Source: Achromobacter spanius | GTDB taxonomy: Bacteria; Pseudomonadota; Gammaproteobacteria; Burkholderiales; Burkholderiaceae_B | Length of the DNA: 64,000 nucleotides | Reading direction: 5' to 3' | Assembly: GCF_002812705.1 (NCBI RefSeq) | Contig: NZ_CP025030.1 | Location: forward strand, 3,968,001-4,032,000 | Shown: positions 41,812 through 51,141 of the stretch, piece after piece | How positions within the stretch are numbered: position 1 is the stretch's first letter | How the letters are laid out: each line of letters opens with the position of its first letter | Program-made: the position numbers and the translations under genes | The notes under the pieces: generated by a model | Databases searched by the model: none | What the model was told of the DNA's origin: nothing | What the model saw: only the letters and a program-made list of their open reading frames with translations

Positions 41812-42804
41812 CTAGGCACGCGGTTCAAGGCTGATCCACCAGGGCAAGGTGCGCTGCAGGCGGATGGGCAGCACCGAGGCCAGCATGTCCAGCGCGCGGT
41901 CCACGTCGTTCAGCGGATAGCTGCCAAACACCGGCAGATCCCGCAATTGCGGCGACAGGCCCAGGTGCCCGGCATGGTAGCGGCGTAGCGCGGCCACGAC
42001 TTCCGACAGGGGCGTGCCGTCGGCTAGCAGCAGGCCTTGGCGCCAGCTTTCGCGCGCGGGGTCGGCCGGCATCAGGGGCTGCAAGGTGTCGCGGGTGAAG
42101 CGCGCCTGCCGTCCCGCCGAGACGACTTCGCTGGCGCCCGAGCGCAAGGCGGTCACGCGGACCGCGCCGTCATACACGGCGACCAGCGTGTCCGCGTCGG
42201 CCTCGCTGACTGAAAAGCGCGTGCCCAGGGCTTGCAAAGAGCCTTGTCCGGTGTCCACGAAAAAGGGGCGCAGCGGGTCCTTGCCGGTATCCACCAGGAT
42301 TTCGCCCGCCACCAGTTGCAGCCGGCGCTGGGTGCCGCTGTACGCCACATTGAAAGCGCTGAGCGCGTTGATCCAGACGCGGGTGCCGTCGGCCAGCGTG
42401 ACTTGCCGCGTTTCGCCCACGCCGGCGCGGTAGTCCGTGCCCCAGAGCGTGGCCAGCGTGGATAAGGGCGTCTGGCGCCATGCGGTCCAGCCCAAGCACG
42501 ACAGGCCGAAGGCCGCGCCCAGCCCTAGCAGCACCTGGCGCCGACGGCGCGGCGCGGCGCTGATCGATTGGTGAAACGCCGACACGGCGGCGTTGCGGTC
42601 GGGGCTGGTCTGCAAGGGGGTGAAGCGGCGGTCGATGCGTTCCACGTAGCTCCAGGCCTGCCGCTGCTCGGCGCCCCGGTCCAGCCATTGCCGCCATTGC
42701 TGCCGCTCGGCCGAAGACGCCTGACCGGTGCGCAGCAAGGCGTACCACTCGGCGGCTTCTTCCATCACGTCGTGCGTGGGTTCGGACGCGGCCAGGGTGC
42801 TCAT
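41812..42804 (-). CDS. FecR-like anti-sigma regulator
   Basis: A 330-residue inner-membrane regulator. The N-terminal cytoplasmic DUF4880 segment (EEAAEWYALLRTGQASSAERQQWRQWL) binds the sigma factor; one membrane helix follows at about 85-105 (QVLLGLGAAFGLSCLGWTAW); the periplasmic FecR domain has GETRQVTLADGTRVWINALSAF. The C-terminus should contact the STN domain of the receptor. The ATG at 42804 overlaps the sigma-factor TGA. The long size and membrane helix are as expected for FecR. Confidence 0.92.
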   Translation of the reverse strand: MSTLAASEPTHDVMEEAAEWYALLRTGQASSAERQQWRQWLDRGAEQRQAWSYVERIDRRFTPLQTSPDRNAAVSAFHQSISAAPRRRRQVLLGLGAAFGLSCLGWTAWRQTPLSTLATLWGTDYRAGVGETRQVTLADGTRVWINALSAFNVAYSGTQRRLQLVAGEILVDTGKDPLRPFFVDTGQGSLQALGTRFSVSEADADTLVAVYDGAVRVTALRSGASEVVSAGRQARFTRDTLQPLMPADPARESWRQGLLLADGTPLSEVVAALRRYHAGHLGLSPQLRDLPVFGSYPLNDVDRALDMLASVLPIRLQRTLPWWISLEPRA

Positions 42805-43397
42805 GGCGTGGCGGGGGAGGGGGTGGCCGTGTCGTCGGCCAGGCGGTCGCGCAGGCCGTCTGTCGTGTCGTCGCTCAAGCCAGCGGCCAGCCTGGCTTCC
42901 AGCTTCATGCAGCACAGCATGGCGCGCGCCACGTACTTGCGCACCATGCGGGCGGATACGTTCAGCGTGTCAGCAACTTCCTGGTCGGTCATTTCGCAGG
43001 CGACCGCCATGACGAAAGCGTGCGCGACCTTGGGCGGCAGCTCGCGCAGCATGGTGTCGATTTCGCCCAGCGCTTCAAGCACGATGGCCTGGTCCTCGGC
43101 GGACGACACGGTGGGTTCGGGCTGCTTGGCCAGCGTGTCCAGCCAGGCTTGTTCCAGGCTGCGGCGGCGCCACAGGTCCACGCACATGCCGTTGGCCATC
43201 TTGCGCAAATAGCTGCGCGCCTGCTGCGGAGTGTCGAAGTGGCAGGGGCGGGTGAGCAGCCGCACGAAAGCATCGTGCGCCAGGTCGGCCGCGTCGGCCG
43301 CGTTGCCCAGGCGCCAGTTCACCCAGGCCAGCAACCAATGGTGATGGTTGCCGTACAGGTGTTCAAAGTCCTGGGACAAAGGGGGTGCAGCGCTCAA
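42801..43397 (-). CDS. FecI-like ECF sigma factor
   Basis: A 198-residue ECF sigma factor. Region 2 is FEHLYGNHHHWLLAWVNWRLGNAADAADLAHDAFVRLL, and region 4 is LPPKVAHAFVMAVACEMTDQEVADTLNVSARMVRKYVARAM, both close to FecI. I chose TTG at 43397 (preceded by GGGCGGGA) because the protein then starts like FecI and because the next upstream in-frame start, at 43466, lies outside the inverted repeat that appears to be the promoter. A polar C-terminal tail of about 30 residues extends beyond FecI. It directs transcription of the receptor gene. Confidence 0.88.
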   Translation of the reverse strand: MSAAPPLSQDFEHLYGNHHHWLLAWVNWRLGNAADAADLAHDAFVRLLTRPCHFDTPQQARSYLRKMANGMCVDLWRRRSLEQAWLDTLAKQPEPTVSSAEDQAIVLEALGEIDTMLRELPPKVAHAFVMAVACEMTDQEVADTLNVSARMVRKYVARAMLCCMKLEARLAAGLSDDTTDGLRDRLADDTATPSPATP

Positions 43398-43412
43398 GAT
43401 CCCGCCCGCTCG

Positions 43413-43465
43413 TGATAAGTGTCCGCATCGATGACAGCTATTAATGCTAATGCGAACACTTATCA
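43413..43465 (-). promoter_or_regulatory. Inverted repeat in the sigma-factor promoter, possible Fur site
   Basis: TGATAAGTGTCCGCAT (43413-43428) and ATGCGAACACTTATCA (43450-43465) are inverted 16-bp arms with a single mismatch and a 21-base AT-rich spacer. TGATAAG resembles half of a Fur box and the location upstream of an iron-response sigma gene fits. Each arm could bind one regulator dimer. Confidence 0.55.
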
Positions 43466-43499
43466 ATTATTTAACGAGCGCAGATTATGGCTTGGCGCG

Positions 43500-43519
43500 C
43501 CCGGGCTTGGCAACCCGGG
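43500..43519. terminator. Short hairpin after the aldehyde dehydrogenase gene
   Basis: CCCGGG repeats flank an 8-base loop 25 bases past the stop codon of the aldehyde dehydrogenase gene. No T-run follows on the minus strand; a weak candidate only. Confidence 0.35.
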
Positions 43520-43544
43520 ATAAAACCAGTGTGGCGCGGGGGCG

Positions 43545-45128
43545 TCAGGCCGGCGTCATCACCCCATCCACCATGCGCGTGAGCGACAGCGGGTTGGCGC
43601 GCTTGACGCCATCGGGCAGCAGCGCGTCGGGCAGGTCCTGGTAGCAGACCGGGCGCAGGAAGCGGCGAATCGCGGTGGCGCCGACCGACGTGGACGCCGG
43701 GTTCGACGTGGCCGGGAAGGGGCCGCCGTGCACCATGGCGTGGCTGACTTCCACGCCGGTCGGGTAGCCATTGGCCAGGATGCGGCCGGCCTTGCGCTCC
43801 AGCACGGGCAGCAGTGCTTGGGCTTGCGCCACGTCGGCTTCGTCCACGAAGAGGGTGGCCGTCAACTGGCCTTCCAGGTGTTCGGCCACGGCCGTCATCT
43901 GGGCCACGTCGCGGCAGGCCACCACCAGCGAGGCGGGGCCGAACACTTCGGCTTCCAGTTCGTGCGACGCCAGGAAGCGGTCGGCCTGCGTGCCGAACAC
44001 GACCGCGCCCGCGGCGTTGGCTTCCGGCTTGGATGCTTCGCCCCGGCCCAGCGTGGCCACGCTGGCGTGCTTGGCCAGCGCGTCGGCGCCGTCCTGGTAG
44101 GCGGCAAAGATGCCGGGGGTCAGCATGGTGGCCGCGCCCTTGGCCTTGACGGCTTCGGCGGCGGCTTGACGGAAGCGGTCCAGCGCCGGGCCTTCCACGC
44201 CGATGACCAGGCCGGGATTGGTGCAGAACTGGCCCACGCCCATGGCCAGCGAATCGACAAACCCACGGGCGATGGCTTCGGCGCGCGCGTCCAGGGCGGC
44301 CGGCATCAGGAACACCGGGTTGATGCTGGACATTTCGGCGTAGACGGGAATCGGCACCGGGCGGGCATTGGCGGCGGCGACCAGCGCCAGGCCACCCCGG
44401 CGCGAGCCCGTGAAGCCGACGGCGGCAATGGCCGGATCCGACACCAGGGCGGTGCCGATTTCGCTGCCCGCGCCAAACAGCAACGAGAACGTGCCTTCAG
44501 GCAAACCGTGCTTGGCGACGGCGGCCTGGATCACCCGGCCCACCATTTCAGAGGCGCCCGGGTGCGCGTTGTGCGCCTTGACGATGACGGGGCAACCGGC
44601 GGCCAGCGCCGACGCGGTGTCGCCGCCCGCCACCGAGAAAGCCAGCGGGAAGTTGCTGGCGCCGAACACCGCGACAGGGCCCAGCGGCACGTTGGCCAGG
44701 CGCAGGTCGGCGCGCGGCAGCGGTTGGCGTTCGGGTTGCGCGGGGTCGATGGTGGCGTCCAGGAAGTAGCCGTCGCGCACCACGCGGGCGAACAGGCGCA
44801 ACTGGCCCACGGTACGGCCGCGTTCACCTTGCAGGCGCGCTACCGGCAGGCCGGTTTCCAGGTGGGTGCGTTCAATTAGCGCGTCACCCAGCGCCAGGAT
44901 GCCCTCGGCGATGCTTTCCAGGAACTGCGCACGGGTTTCCAGCGGCGCGGCGCGATAGGGGTCAAAGGCGGCGCGGGCCAGCTCGGCGGCGCGCGCGACG
45001 TCGTCCGCCGAGCCTGCGGGGAAGGCGGGCTCCAGGCGTTCGCCGGTGGCGGGGTTGATGGCGTGTTGCGCCGCGCCCGAGCCCAGGACGGCGCTATTGC
45101 CGATCAGCATTTGGCCGGTCAGGGTCAT
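43545..45128 (-). CDS. Aldehyde dehydrogenase, alpha-ketoglutarate semialdehyde type
   Basis: Oxidises 2-oxoglutarate semialdehyde to 2-oxoglutarate with NAD(P)+, the final step of galactarate, glucarate or arabinonate breakdown. The 527-residue length and the C-terminal form match the KGSADH group that accompanies kdgD and garD. The NAD-binding segment is [14 protein letters not shown], the catalytic glutamate region [10 protein letters not shown] and the nucleophile [12 protein letters not shown]. The start at 45128 has GGAG upstream. It is divergent from garD with two operator-like sites between. Confidence 0.92.
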   Translation of the reverse strand: MTLTGQMLIGNSAVLGSGAAQHAINPATGERLEPAFPAGSADDVARAAELARAAFDPYRAAPLETRAQFLESIAEGILALGDALIERTHLETGLPVARLQGERGRTVGQLRLFARVVRDGYFLDATIDPAQPERQPLPRADLRLANVPLGPVAVFGASNFPLAFSVAGGDTASALAAGCPVIVKAHNAHPGASEMVGRVIQAAVAKHGLPEGTFSLLFGAGSEIGTALVSDPAIAAVGFTGSRRGGLALVAAANARPVPIPVYAEMSSINPVFLMPAALDARAEAIARGFVDSLAMGVGQFCTNPGLVIGVEGPALDRFRQAAAEAVKAKGAATMLTPGIFAAYQDGADALAKHASVATLGRGEASKPEANAAGAVVFGTQADRFLASHELEAEVFGPASLVVACRDVAQMTAVAEHLEGQLTATLFVDEADVAQAQALLPVLERKAGRILANGYPTGVEVSHAMVHGGPFPATSNPASTSVGATAIRRFLRPVCYQDLPDALLPDGVKRANPLSLTRMVDGVMTPA

Positions 45129-45195
45129 GATGAATTCTCCGAAAAAAAGACAGCCCCTGGTCGGGGGCGTAGGTGCACGGTAGATGCCGCGTTGA

Positions 45196-45213
45196 ATGTA
45201 AGTCATCGTACAA
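45196..45213 (-). promoter_or_regulatory. Diacid operator upstream of the aldehyde dehydrogenase gene
   Basis: On the minus strand: TTGTACG ATGA CTTACAT, centred about 76 bp before the ATG. Central ATGA and right half closely resemble the kdgD site, and the distance to the start codon is nearly the same. Confidence 0.58.
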
Positions 45214-45315
45214 CACGAAACACCCAGATTTCAAGGTGATTGCTCTATGTATGTACTTGTAGACAAGGGGAAACCCCAAATTTATTTATCCCCTGTTTCG
45301 CGGATATTCTCGTGG

Positions 45316-45333
45316 TTGTACGATAACGTATCG
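45316..45333 (+). promoter_or_regulatory. Diacid operator upstream of garD
   Basis: TTGTACG ATAA CGTATCG, about 55 bp before the garD ATG. The left half is identical to the TctC site; four of seven bases match in the right half. Confidence 0.6.
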
Positions 45334-45388
45334 GATGCGCGGATTCGCGTGCATCGCTGCGTATCTCCCCAAGGCAAAAGGATTTTTC

Positions 45389-46963
45389 ATGCAGGTTGCG
45401 GCAGACCAAACGCCGGTGCTTATCAAGATTCACCCGCAAGACAATGTGGCGATCGTGGCCAATGAAGGGGGGCTGCCCGCCGGCACGGTGTTGCCCGATG
45501 GCCTGCAATTGGTGGACGCCGTGCCGCAAGGGCACAAGGTGGCCTTGCAAGATCTGGCCGAAGGCGACCCCGTGGTGCGCTACAACGTGGTGGTCGGCTT
45601 TGCCGCCAAGGATCTGCCGCGCGGAAGCTGGATCAACGAGCGCGTCACCACCATGCCCACCGCACGCACCTTGGAAGACCTGCCCGTGGGCACGCGCATC
45701 ACGCCGCTGCCGCCGCTGGAAGGCTACACGTTCGAGGGCTACCGCAACGCCGACGGCACCGTGGGTACGCGCAATATCCTGGCCATCAGCACCACGGTGC
45801 AATGCGTGCAGGGCGTGGTCGAACACGCCGTGGCGCGCATCCGCCAGGAACTGTTGCCGCGCTATCCCAACGTGGACGACGTGGTCGGCATCGAACACAC
45901 CTATGGCTGCGGCGTGGCCATTGATGCCCCCGGCGCGGCGATTCCCATCCGCACCTTGCACAACATCGCCCGCAACCCGAACTTTGGCGGCACGTCCATG
46001 GTGGTCAGCCTGGGTTGCGAAAAGCTGCAACCGGAACGGCTGCTGGCGCCGGGCGCCATTCCGATCCGCGCGGGCGAGGGCATGGGCGCAGACGGCGAAG
46101 GCGTGGACACCATCGTGCTGCAAGACGAAGAAAACGTGGGCTTTCAGTCGATGATCGACCTGATCATGCGCACGGCCGAACGCCATCTGCAAAAGCTGAA
46201 TGCGCGCCGCCGCGAAACCTGCCCGGTGTCCGACCTGACGGTAGGGGTGCAATGCGGCGGCAGCGACGCCTTTTCCGGCGTGACGGCCAACCCCGCCGTG
46301 GGCTTCGCCACCGACCTGCTGGTGCGTGCCGGCGGCACCGTGATGTTCTCCGAGAACACCGAAGTGCGCGACGGCATCGATCAGTTGACGGCGCGCGCCG
46401 CCACGCCGGAAGTGGCCGACGCGCTGATCCGCGAAATGGCCTGGTACGACGATTACCTGCAACGCGGCATGGCCGACCGCAGCGCCAACACCAGCCCCGG
46501 CAATAAGAAGGGTGGCTTGTCGAACATCGTGGAAAAGGCGATGGGGTCCATCGTGAAGTCGGGCTCGTCACCGATTCATGGCGTGCTGTCGCCCGGCAAC
46601 CGCCTCACGCAAAAGGGCTTGATCTTTGCCGCCACGCCCGCCAGTGATTTCATCTGCGGCACGTTGCAACTGGCGGCCGGCATGAACCTGCATATCTTTA
46701 CCACCGGCCGGGGCACGCCCTACGGTCTGGCGCAGGTGCCGGTCATCAAGGTGGCCACGCGCGACAGCCTGGCGCGCCGCTGGCATGACCTGATGGACGT
46801 GAACGCGGGCCGCATCGCCACCGGCCAGGCATCTATTGAAGACGTGGGTTGGGAGCTGTTTCGCCTGATGCTGGACGTGGCCAGCGGCCGCCAGCAGACC
46901 TGTGCGGAAAAGCTCAAGCTGCACAACGCCCTGGCGCTGTTCAACCCCGGGCCCGTGACTTAA
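45389..46963 (+). CDS. garD: Galactarate dehydratase
   Basis: Dehydrates galactarate to 5-keto-4-deoxyglucarate, the substrate of KdgD. The 524-residue protein is the size of E. coli GarD (523). The N-terminal SAF-like domain ([21 protein letters not shown]) is followed by the UxaA-type core with [40 protein letters not shown] and [16 protein letters not shown], which hold the iron-binding and substrate residues. The ATG at 45389 follows AAAGGA. It is divergent from the aldehyde dehydrogenase gene and followed by a lactonase and a TctC receptor on the same strand. Confidence 0.95.
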   Translation: MQVAADQTPVLIKIHPQDNVAIVANEGGLPAGTVLPDGLQLVDAVPQGHKVALQDLAEGDPVVRYNVVVGFAAKDLPRGSWINERVTTMPTARTLEDLPVGTRITPLPPLEGYTFEGYRNADGTVGTRNILAISTTVQCVQGVVEHAVARIRQELLPRYPNVDDVVGIEHTYGCGVAIDAPGAAIPIRTLHNIARNPNFGGTSMVVSLGCEKLQPERLLAPGAIPIRAGEGMGADGEGVDTIVLQDEENVGFQSMIDLIMRTAERHLQKLNARRRETCPVSDLTVGVQCGGSDAFSGVTANPAVGFATDLLVRAGGTVMFSENTEVRDGIDQLTARAATPEVADALIREMAWYDDYLQRGMADRSANTSPGNKKGGLSNIVEKAMGSIVKSGSSPIHGVLSPGNRLTQKGLIFAATPASDFICGTLQLAAGMNLHIFTTGRGTPYGLAQVPVIKVATRDSLARRWHDLMDVNAGRIATGQASIEDVGWELFRLMLDVASGRQQTCAEKLKLHNALALFNPGPVT

Positions 46964-47075
46964 GGGCCGGAGGGCGCGCGGCCTACCAAAGGCCCCAGCC
47001 CACTGAGGGCCGCCGCCTGCCGCTCAACCGCTAGCCCGCATTGCCATCGCACTACACCGACAAGAGGAGACACCG

Positions 47076-48125
47076 ATGGAGCATGCCCCCTTGGCCCAGC
47101 CCGGCCGCCGCCGACTGCTGGGCGCCGCATTGGCGCTGGGACCGGCCGCGCTGGCACAGGCGCAGTCGTTCAGCTTTACGCCGCAGCAGCGCTACCCGGA
47201 TTCGTCCGTGCGCATCCTGGATCCGGAGTTTTCCAAATACCGCATCTACAGCAGCACCGTCGAGCAACTGGCCACGGGTTTCCGTTGGCTGGAAGGGCCG
47301 GTTTGGGTGGGCGACGGCCGCTATCTGCTGGTGTCCGACATTCCCAACGATCGCATCCTGCGCTGGGACGAAACCACCGGTGAAATCAGCGAGTTCCGCA
47401 AGCCCGCCAACTTCAGCAACGGCCTGGCGCGCGACCGCCAGGGCCGGCTGCTGACCTGCGAGCACCTGACGCGGCGCGTCACGCGCACGGAGTACGACGG
47501 TTCCATCACGGTGCTGGCCGACCGCTATGACGGCAAGCGCTTCAATTCGCCCAACGACATCGTCTGCCAGCGCAACGGCGCCATCTGGTTCACCGATCCG
47601 CCGTTTGGCATCGGCGGGCATTGGGAAGGCGACAAGGCCAAGCCGGAACTGCCGCATGGCGTTTACCGCATCGACCCGTCGGACGGCCGCGTGACGCAGG
47701 CGCTGGGCGATTTGGCCGGGGCCAACGGCCTGTGCTTTTCGCCGGACGAAAAGATTCTTTATGTCGTGGAGTCGCGCCATCAGCCCAACCGCGTGGTGTG
47801 GGCCTACGACGTGGGCGCGGACGGCGCGCTGTCGGGCAAGCGCCTGCATATCGACGCGCAAGGCCCCGGCGCCATCGACGGCATCAAGTGTGATGAAGAC
47901 GGCAACCTGTGGTGCGGCTGGGGCAGCAATGGCTCGGCCGGCGCCAAGCCCGAAGAGCTGGACGGCGTGATGGTGTTCAACCCGGCGGGCAAGCCCATCG
48001 GCCACATCCGCCTGCCCGAACGTTGCGCCAACCTGTGCTTTGGCGGCGCCAAGCGCAACCGCCTGTTCATGGCCAGCAGCCATTCGCTATACGCGCTGTA
48101 CGTGGAAACGCGTGGCGCCGTGTGA
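47076..48125 (+). CDS. SMP-30/gluconolactonase-family hydrolase, exported
   Basis: A 349-residue six-bladed propeller lactonase. The N-terminus GRRRLLGAALALGPAALAQAQS looks like a signal sequence, with consecutive arginines suggesting Tat export. Metal-site residues are visible in WLEGPVWV (Glu), FNSPNDIVC (Asn) and CFSPDEKILYVVES (Asp). Members open aldonolactones or diacid lactones. Placed between garD and a TctC receptor, it probably hydrolyses a galactaro- or glucaro-lactone in the periplasm before uptake. Confidence 0.87.
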   Translation: MEHAPLAQPGRRRLLGAALALGPAALAQAQSFSFTPQQRYPDSSVRILDPEFSKYRIYSSTVEQLATGFRWLEGPVWVGDGRYLLVSDIPNDRILRWDETTGEISEFRKPANFSNGLARDRQGRLLTCEHLTRRVTRTEYDGSITVLADRYDGKRFNSPNDIVCQRNGAIWFTDPPFGIGGHWEGDKAKPELPHGVYRIDPSDGRVTQALGDLAGANGLCFSPDEKILYVVESRHQPNRVVWAYDVGADGALSGKRLHIDAQGPGAIDGIKCDEDGNLWCGWGSNGSAGAKPEELDGVMVFNPAGKPIGHIRLPERCANLCFGGAKRNRLFMASSHSLYALYVETRGAV

Positions 48126-48201
48126 CGTTGCAAGTGGCAAGGCGTTGCAGGGCGCCGCGCCGGTTTTATCTCAAAACAACATCAACCCGTGTGGAGACAG
48201 C

Positions 48202-49206
48202 ATGAACGTAAGCAAGAGACATTTCCTGGGCGGCGCCGCGGCGCTATGCCTGTCGCCCTTGGTGCCCGCCTGGGCGCAGCAAGCAGGGGCCGGCGCAAGC
48301 GGCGGCGCGGCGAACTGGCCGACGCGGCCCGTGCGCATCGTTGTGCCGTATCCGCCCGGGGGTTCGTCGGACATCATCGCGCGCATCCTGGCCCCGCGCC
48401 TGTCTGATGTGCTCAAGCAGACCGTGGTGGTCGAGAACAAACCCGGCGCCAACGGCAACCTGGGCGCGGGGCTGGTCGTGCAGCAGGCGGCCGAGGGCCA
48501 TACCGTGCTGCTGTGCGATGTGGGTGCCTTGGCGATCAGCCCGTCCGTTTACACCAAGCTGTCGTTCGACCCGTCCAAGGACCTGCGCGCCGTCGGCATG
48601 CTGGCCTATTCGCCTCACGTGCTGGCCGTGCACCCCGACGTGCCGGCCAAGACCTTGCAGGACCTGGTGGCGCTGTCGAAAAAAGAACGGCTGAATTTTG
48701 CCGTGACGGCAATCGGCAGCGCGCCGCACCTGGCGGCGGTGGCGGTGCAGCAGGCCACGGGCGCGCAATGGGAATACGTGCCGTACAAGGGCGGCTCGCA
48801 GGCGGTGACCGACACGATCGGCGGGCAGACCCAGATCATCATGAACGGGCTGCTGGCCACCTTGCCGCACATCAAGTCCGGCAAGCTGCGCGCGGTGGCG
48901 ATTTCGAAGGGCGAGCGCATGAAGCTGGTGCCGGACATCCCGACCATTTCTGAACAAGGCGTGAAGGGCTTTGAGTCGGGCACGTGGCAGGGCGTGATGG
49001 CGCCGGCGACCATGACCGACCCGGTGGCCCAACGCCTGGCGATGCTGATGGCGCAGATCGTCACCCAGCCGGACGTGACGGCGCAATTGAACGAGCAGGG
49101 CGCCGAAATCGTGACGCGCAACCCGGCCGAACTGGCGCAATTCTTCGCCAGCGAACGCGCGCGCTGGGCCAAGGTGGTGGAAAGCACGAACATCAAGCTG
49201 GACTGA
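48202..49206 (+). CDS. TctC/Bug-family periplasmic substrate-binding protein
   Basis: A 334-residue binding protein, second of its kind in the window. Signal peptide MNVSKRHFLGGAAALCLSPLVPAWAQ, then WPTRPVRIVVPYPPGGSSDIIARILAPRL with the family carboxylate-binding loop. The ATG at 48202 follows GTGGAGACAGC. The open frame reaches back to 48040, but that part overlaps the lactonase gene. Being third in the garD operon, it probably binds galactarate or a related diacid. The membrane subunits must be elsewhere. Confidence 0.9.
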   Translation: MNVSKRHFLGGAAALCLSPLVPAWAQQAGAGASGGAANWPTRPVRIVVPYPPGGSSDIIARILAPRLSDVLKQTVVVENKPGANGNLGAGLVVQQAAEGHTVLLCDVGALAISPSVYTKLSFDPSKDLRAVGMLAYSPHVLAVHPDVPAKTLQDLVALSKKERLNFAVTAIGSAPHLAAVAVQQATGAQWEYVPYKGGSQAVTDTIGGQTQIIMNGLLATLPHIKSGKLRAVAISKGERMKLVPDIPTISEQGVKGFESGTWQGVMAPATMTDPVAQRLAMLMAQIVTQPDVTAQLNEQGAEIVTRNPAELAQFFASERARWAKVVESTNIKLD

Positions 49207-49286
49207 CCGGCGCCAGGGCGCGCGTGTTGCGAGGCAGGGACGATGGGCGCACACTCGTGCCTGGTTCGTCTTGCCTTGGAGCCGCG

Positions 49287-49721
49287 ATGAACGCCCTGGT
49301 TTTTGCTGTCCGCCATGGGTTGGTCAGCCCATTCGGGTTGGGCAGCCCCCTCGGATTGGCCAGATTCTTTGGGTTGGTCATGCCCATCGGGCTGGCCGTT
49401 TCCGCAGCGCTGTTCGCAGGGACGGCGTTGGCGCGGGACGGCGTGCCAGGCAGCGTGCCGCAGCCTCCCGCGTCCGCGCGCACCTTGCCGGATACCTGTC
49501 TGGGAACCTCTTGCTCCAGGAAGGTGGATCCCGGGCGAACCGGGCAGCCATGCCTGGGCACATCCTGCGGCGGGGCGCGTTACCCCGAGCCGGCATCGGG
49601 CGCGAATACAAACCGTGCTCCGCCTCCGTGGAGCGGCCCGGCGCAACCGAGGTTGCCGCCGCTGCCACAGCGTGGGCAGCCCTCGGGACCCTTGACGCCG
49701 GGGCCTGCGTTGCCGCGCTAG
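49287..49721 (+). CDS. Small secreted proline-rich protein with CLGTSC motifs
   Basis: A 144-residue protein I do not recognise. ATG at 49287 follows TTGGAG six bases upstream. The N-terminus is a long hydrophobic signal region built from a six-residue pattern repeated four times (GLVSPF, GLGSPL, GLARFF, GLVMPI), ending near GTALA. The mature part has two CLGTSC motifs, 22 residues apart, and a Pro/Gly-rich tail. Paired cysteines could form disulfides or bind a metal. Codon use is less GC-biased than its neighbours. It is monocistronic, 80 bp after the TctC gene. It may be real or a short-lived frame. Confidence 0.55.
   Translation: MNALVFAVRHGLVSPFGLGSPLGLARFFGLVMPIGLAVSAALFAGTALARDGVPGSVPQPPASARTLPDTCLGTSCSRKVDPGRTGQPCLGTSCGGARYPEPASGANTNRAPPPWSGPAQPRLPPLPQRGQPSGPLTPGPALPR
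49317..49388 (+). repeat. 18-bp tandem repeat in a signal-peptide coding region
   Basis: Four 18-bp units beginning GGGTTGG or GGATTGG start at 49317, 49335, 49353 and 49371, and a fifth partial unit begins at 49389. They are in frame and encode the hydrophobic hexapeptide repeats of the small secreted protein. Confidence 0.75.
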
Positions 49722-49988
49722 GGGCAGGGAAATGCCGGAAATGCCGGACTGAAATGTGCCGGTCACAGGCATGCAACATGCATGAAACGCAAGCCGGCTG
49801 CAATGCGGTGCACGGCATTGAAAAAATGCGTGACGAAGCTTGTTGCAGGGCAACATAGCCTGCTATCTTCCCAGCCGTAACGTTGTCTATCACTCGTGTT
49901 CACCGCTCATCGTTATCGCTTGTAGTTGCCGCCTATACATTCCGCTTGTCTTTACCGCTGCCATCGCGACCTAGGGGAATCCATCAAC

Positions 49989-50948
49989 ATGCCTGCCCGC
50001 CCACGCCTAGCGCCAGTGCCCGCCCCGGATTCCGAGACAGCGGTCTTGTCCGCACCACCGCCTGCTGCACCGACCGACGCGCTTGGGTGTGCCGCCAGCA
50101 AGCTCATCTTGAATCAGCATTTTGAAGGCGGCGGCCTGACGTTCTATCGCAAAAGCACCGCCAACAATCATTTCGGCCACGTCGCTACGCCCGCGTCCGA
50201 CCGAGGCTATCTGGTTGGCGTGGCAATGCAGGGCGGACACCGCCGCCGCATCCTGCAAGGCAACCATGCATCGACCCACGATTTCGACACCGGGTCGGTG
50301 TATATCCGCGACTTCAACGAAGACTATCGCGCCGACCTGCACGGCGGTTTCGACTTCGTGTTGATCGAGCTGTCGCGCGCTTTCATTGAACGAATCAACG
50401 ACGAAAACGGCGGTCCGCGCGTCAGCAGCCTGCTGCCGCGCGCGGGGCAGGGCGACCCCGTACTGGCACATATGTCTCATGTGCTGGCCAGCGTGTTGGC
50501 GCAGCCGGCGCAGCAGGGCGGTCTGTTCGTCGAGCACCTGAGCCTGGCGCTGGGCGCGCACCTGCTGTCGCACTACGGCACGGGCGCCACCAGCGGCTGG
50601 ACGGAATCCGGCGGCGGCCGCGTGCTATCGCGCAAGCTGGAAGCCCGGGCCAAGGACATGCTGCTGTCGTCGCTGCGTGCCGACACGTCCATTGCGGACA
50701 TTGCCGAGGCCTGCAACCTGTCGCGCAGCTATTTCATCAAGGCGTTCCGGCAGACGGTGGGCACCACGCCGCACCGTTGGCTGCTGGAGCAGCGCGTGCA
50801 AAAGGCGCAAGACCTGCTGCGCATGCCGGGCCGCTCCATTACCGACATCGCGCTGTTGTGCGGCTTTGCCGACCAGGCACATCTGACGCGTGTGTTCACC
50901 AGCGTGGTGGGTGCATCGCCCGGGGCCTGGCGCAAGGTCAACGCCTAG
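49989..50948 (+). CDS. AraC-family transcriptional regulator
   Basis: A 319-residue regulator with a C-terminal double helix-turn-helix (about 220-318): LRADTSIADIAEACNLSRSYFIKAFRQTVGTTPHRWLLEQRVQKAQDLL, then SITDIALLCGFADQAHLTRVFTSVVGASPGAWRK. The N-terminal domain (residues 40-200) is a cupin-like sensor of unknown ligand. ATG 49989 is favoured (AGGGGA upstream); the frame opens at 49926. No clear target gene is adjacent. A 12-bp tandem repeat starts 28 bases after its stop. Confidence 0.87.
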   Translation: MPARPRLAPVPAPDSETAVLSAPPPAAPTDALGCAASKLILNQHFEGGGLTFYRKSTANNHFGHVATPASDRGYLVGVAMQGGHRRRILQGNHASTHDFDTGSVYIRDFNEDYRADLHGGFDFVLIELSRAFIERINDENGGPRVSSLLPRAGQGDPVLAHMSHVLASVLAQPAQQGGLFVEHLSLALGAHLLSHYGTGATSGWTESGGGRVLSRKLEARAKDMLLSSLRADTSIADIAEACNLSRSYFIKAFRQTVGTTPHRWLLEQRVQKAQDLLRMPGRSITDIALLCGFADQAHLTRVFTSVVGASPGAWRKVNA

Positions 50949-50976
50949 GGCGTACGGCCGGAGCAGGCCCGGGGGT

Positions 50977-51012
50977 AAGTCGGGCTTCAAGTCGGCGTTC
51001 ACGTCGGGGTTT
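50977..51012. repeat. 12-bp tandem repeat after the AraC gene
   Basis: Units AAGTCGGGCTTC, AAGTCGGCGTTC and a degenerate ACGTCGGGGTTT begin at 50977, 50989 and 51001; CGGGG/CCCCG at 51005-51020 forms a small hairpin at the right end. Confidence 0.8.
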
Positions 51013-51141
51013 TCGCCCCGGTGTACGATCACTGCTCTTTCAGACAAAGCAGCACCCAAGTACGCAAGACCGTCCGGCAGCCCGAAGCTAGCCTAGCGCT
51101 GTACCTTGCCGCTTTCTTCGGATGCCCCGGAAGTGAATCCC

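Noticed and set aside
43413..43465. Inverted repeat as the end of an insertion sequence
   Set aside because: The arms are only 21 bases apart, no transposase or target duplication is present, and the site is a promoter region.
43398..43466. Longer N-terminus of the FecI-like sigma factor from 43466
   Set aside because: The extra 23 residues have no counterpart in FecI, and the region is an AT-rich inverted repeat that looks like promoter DNA.
49271..49858. 195-codon frame overlapping the small secreted protein gene
   Set aside because: No signal peptide, domain or ribosome site; the frame starting at 49287 has better support.
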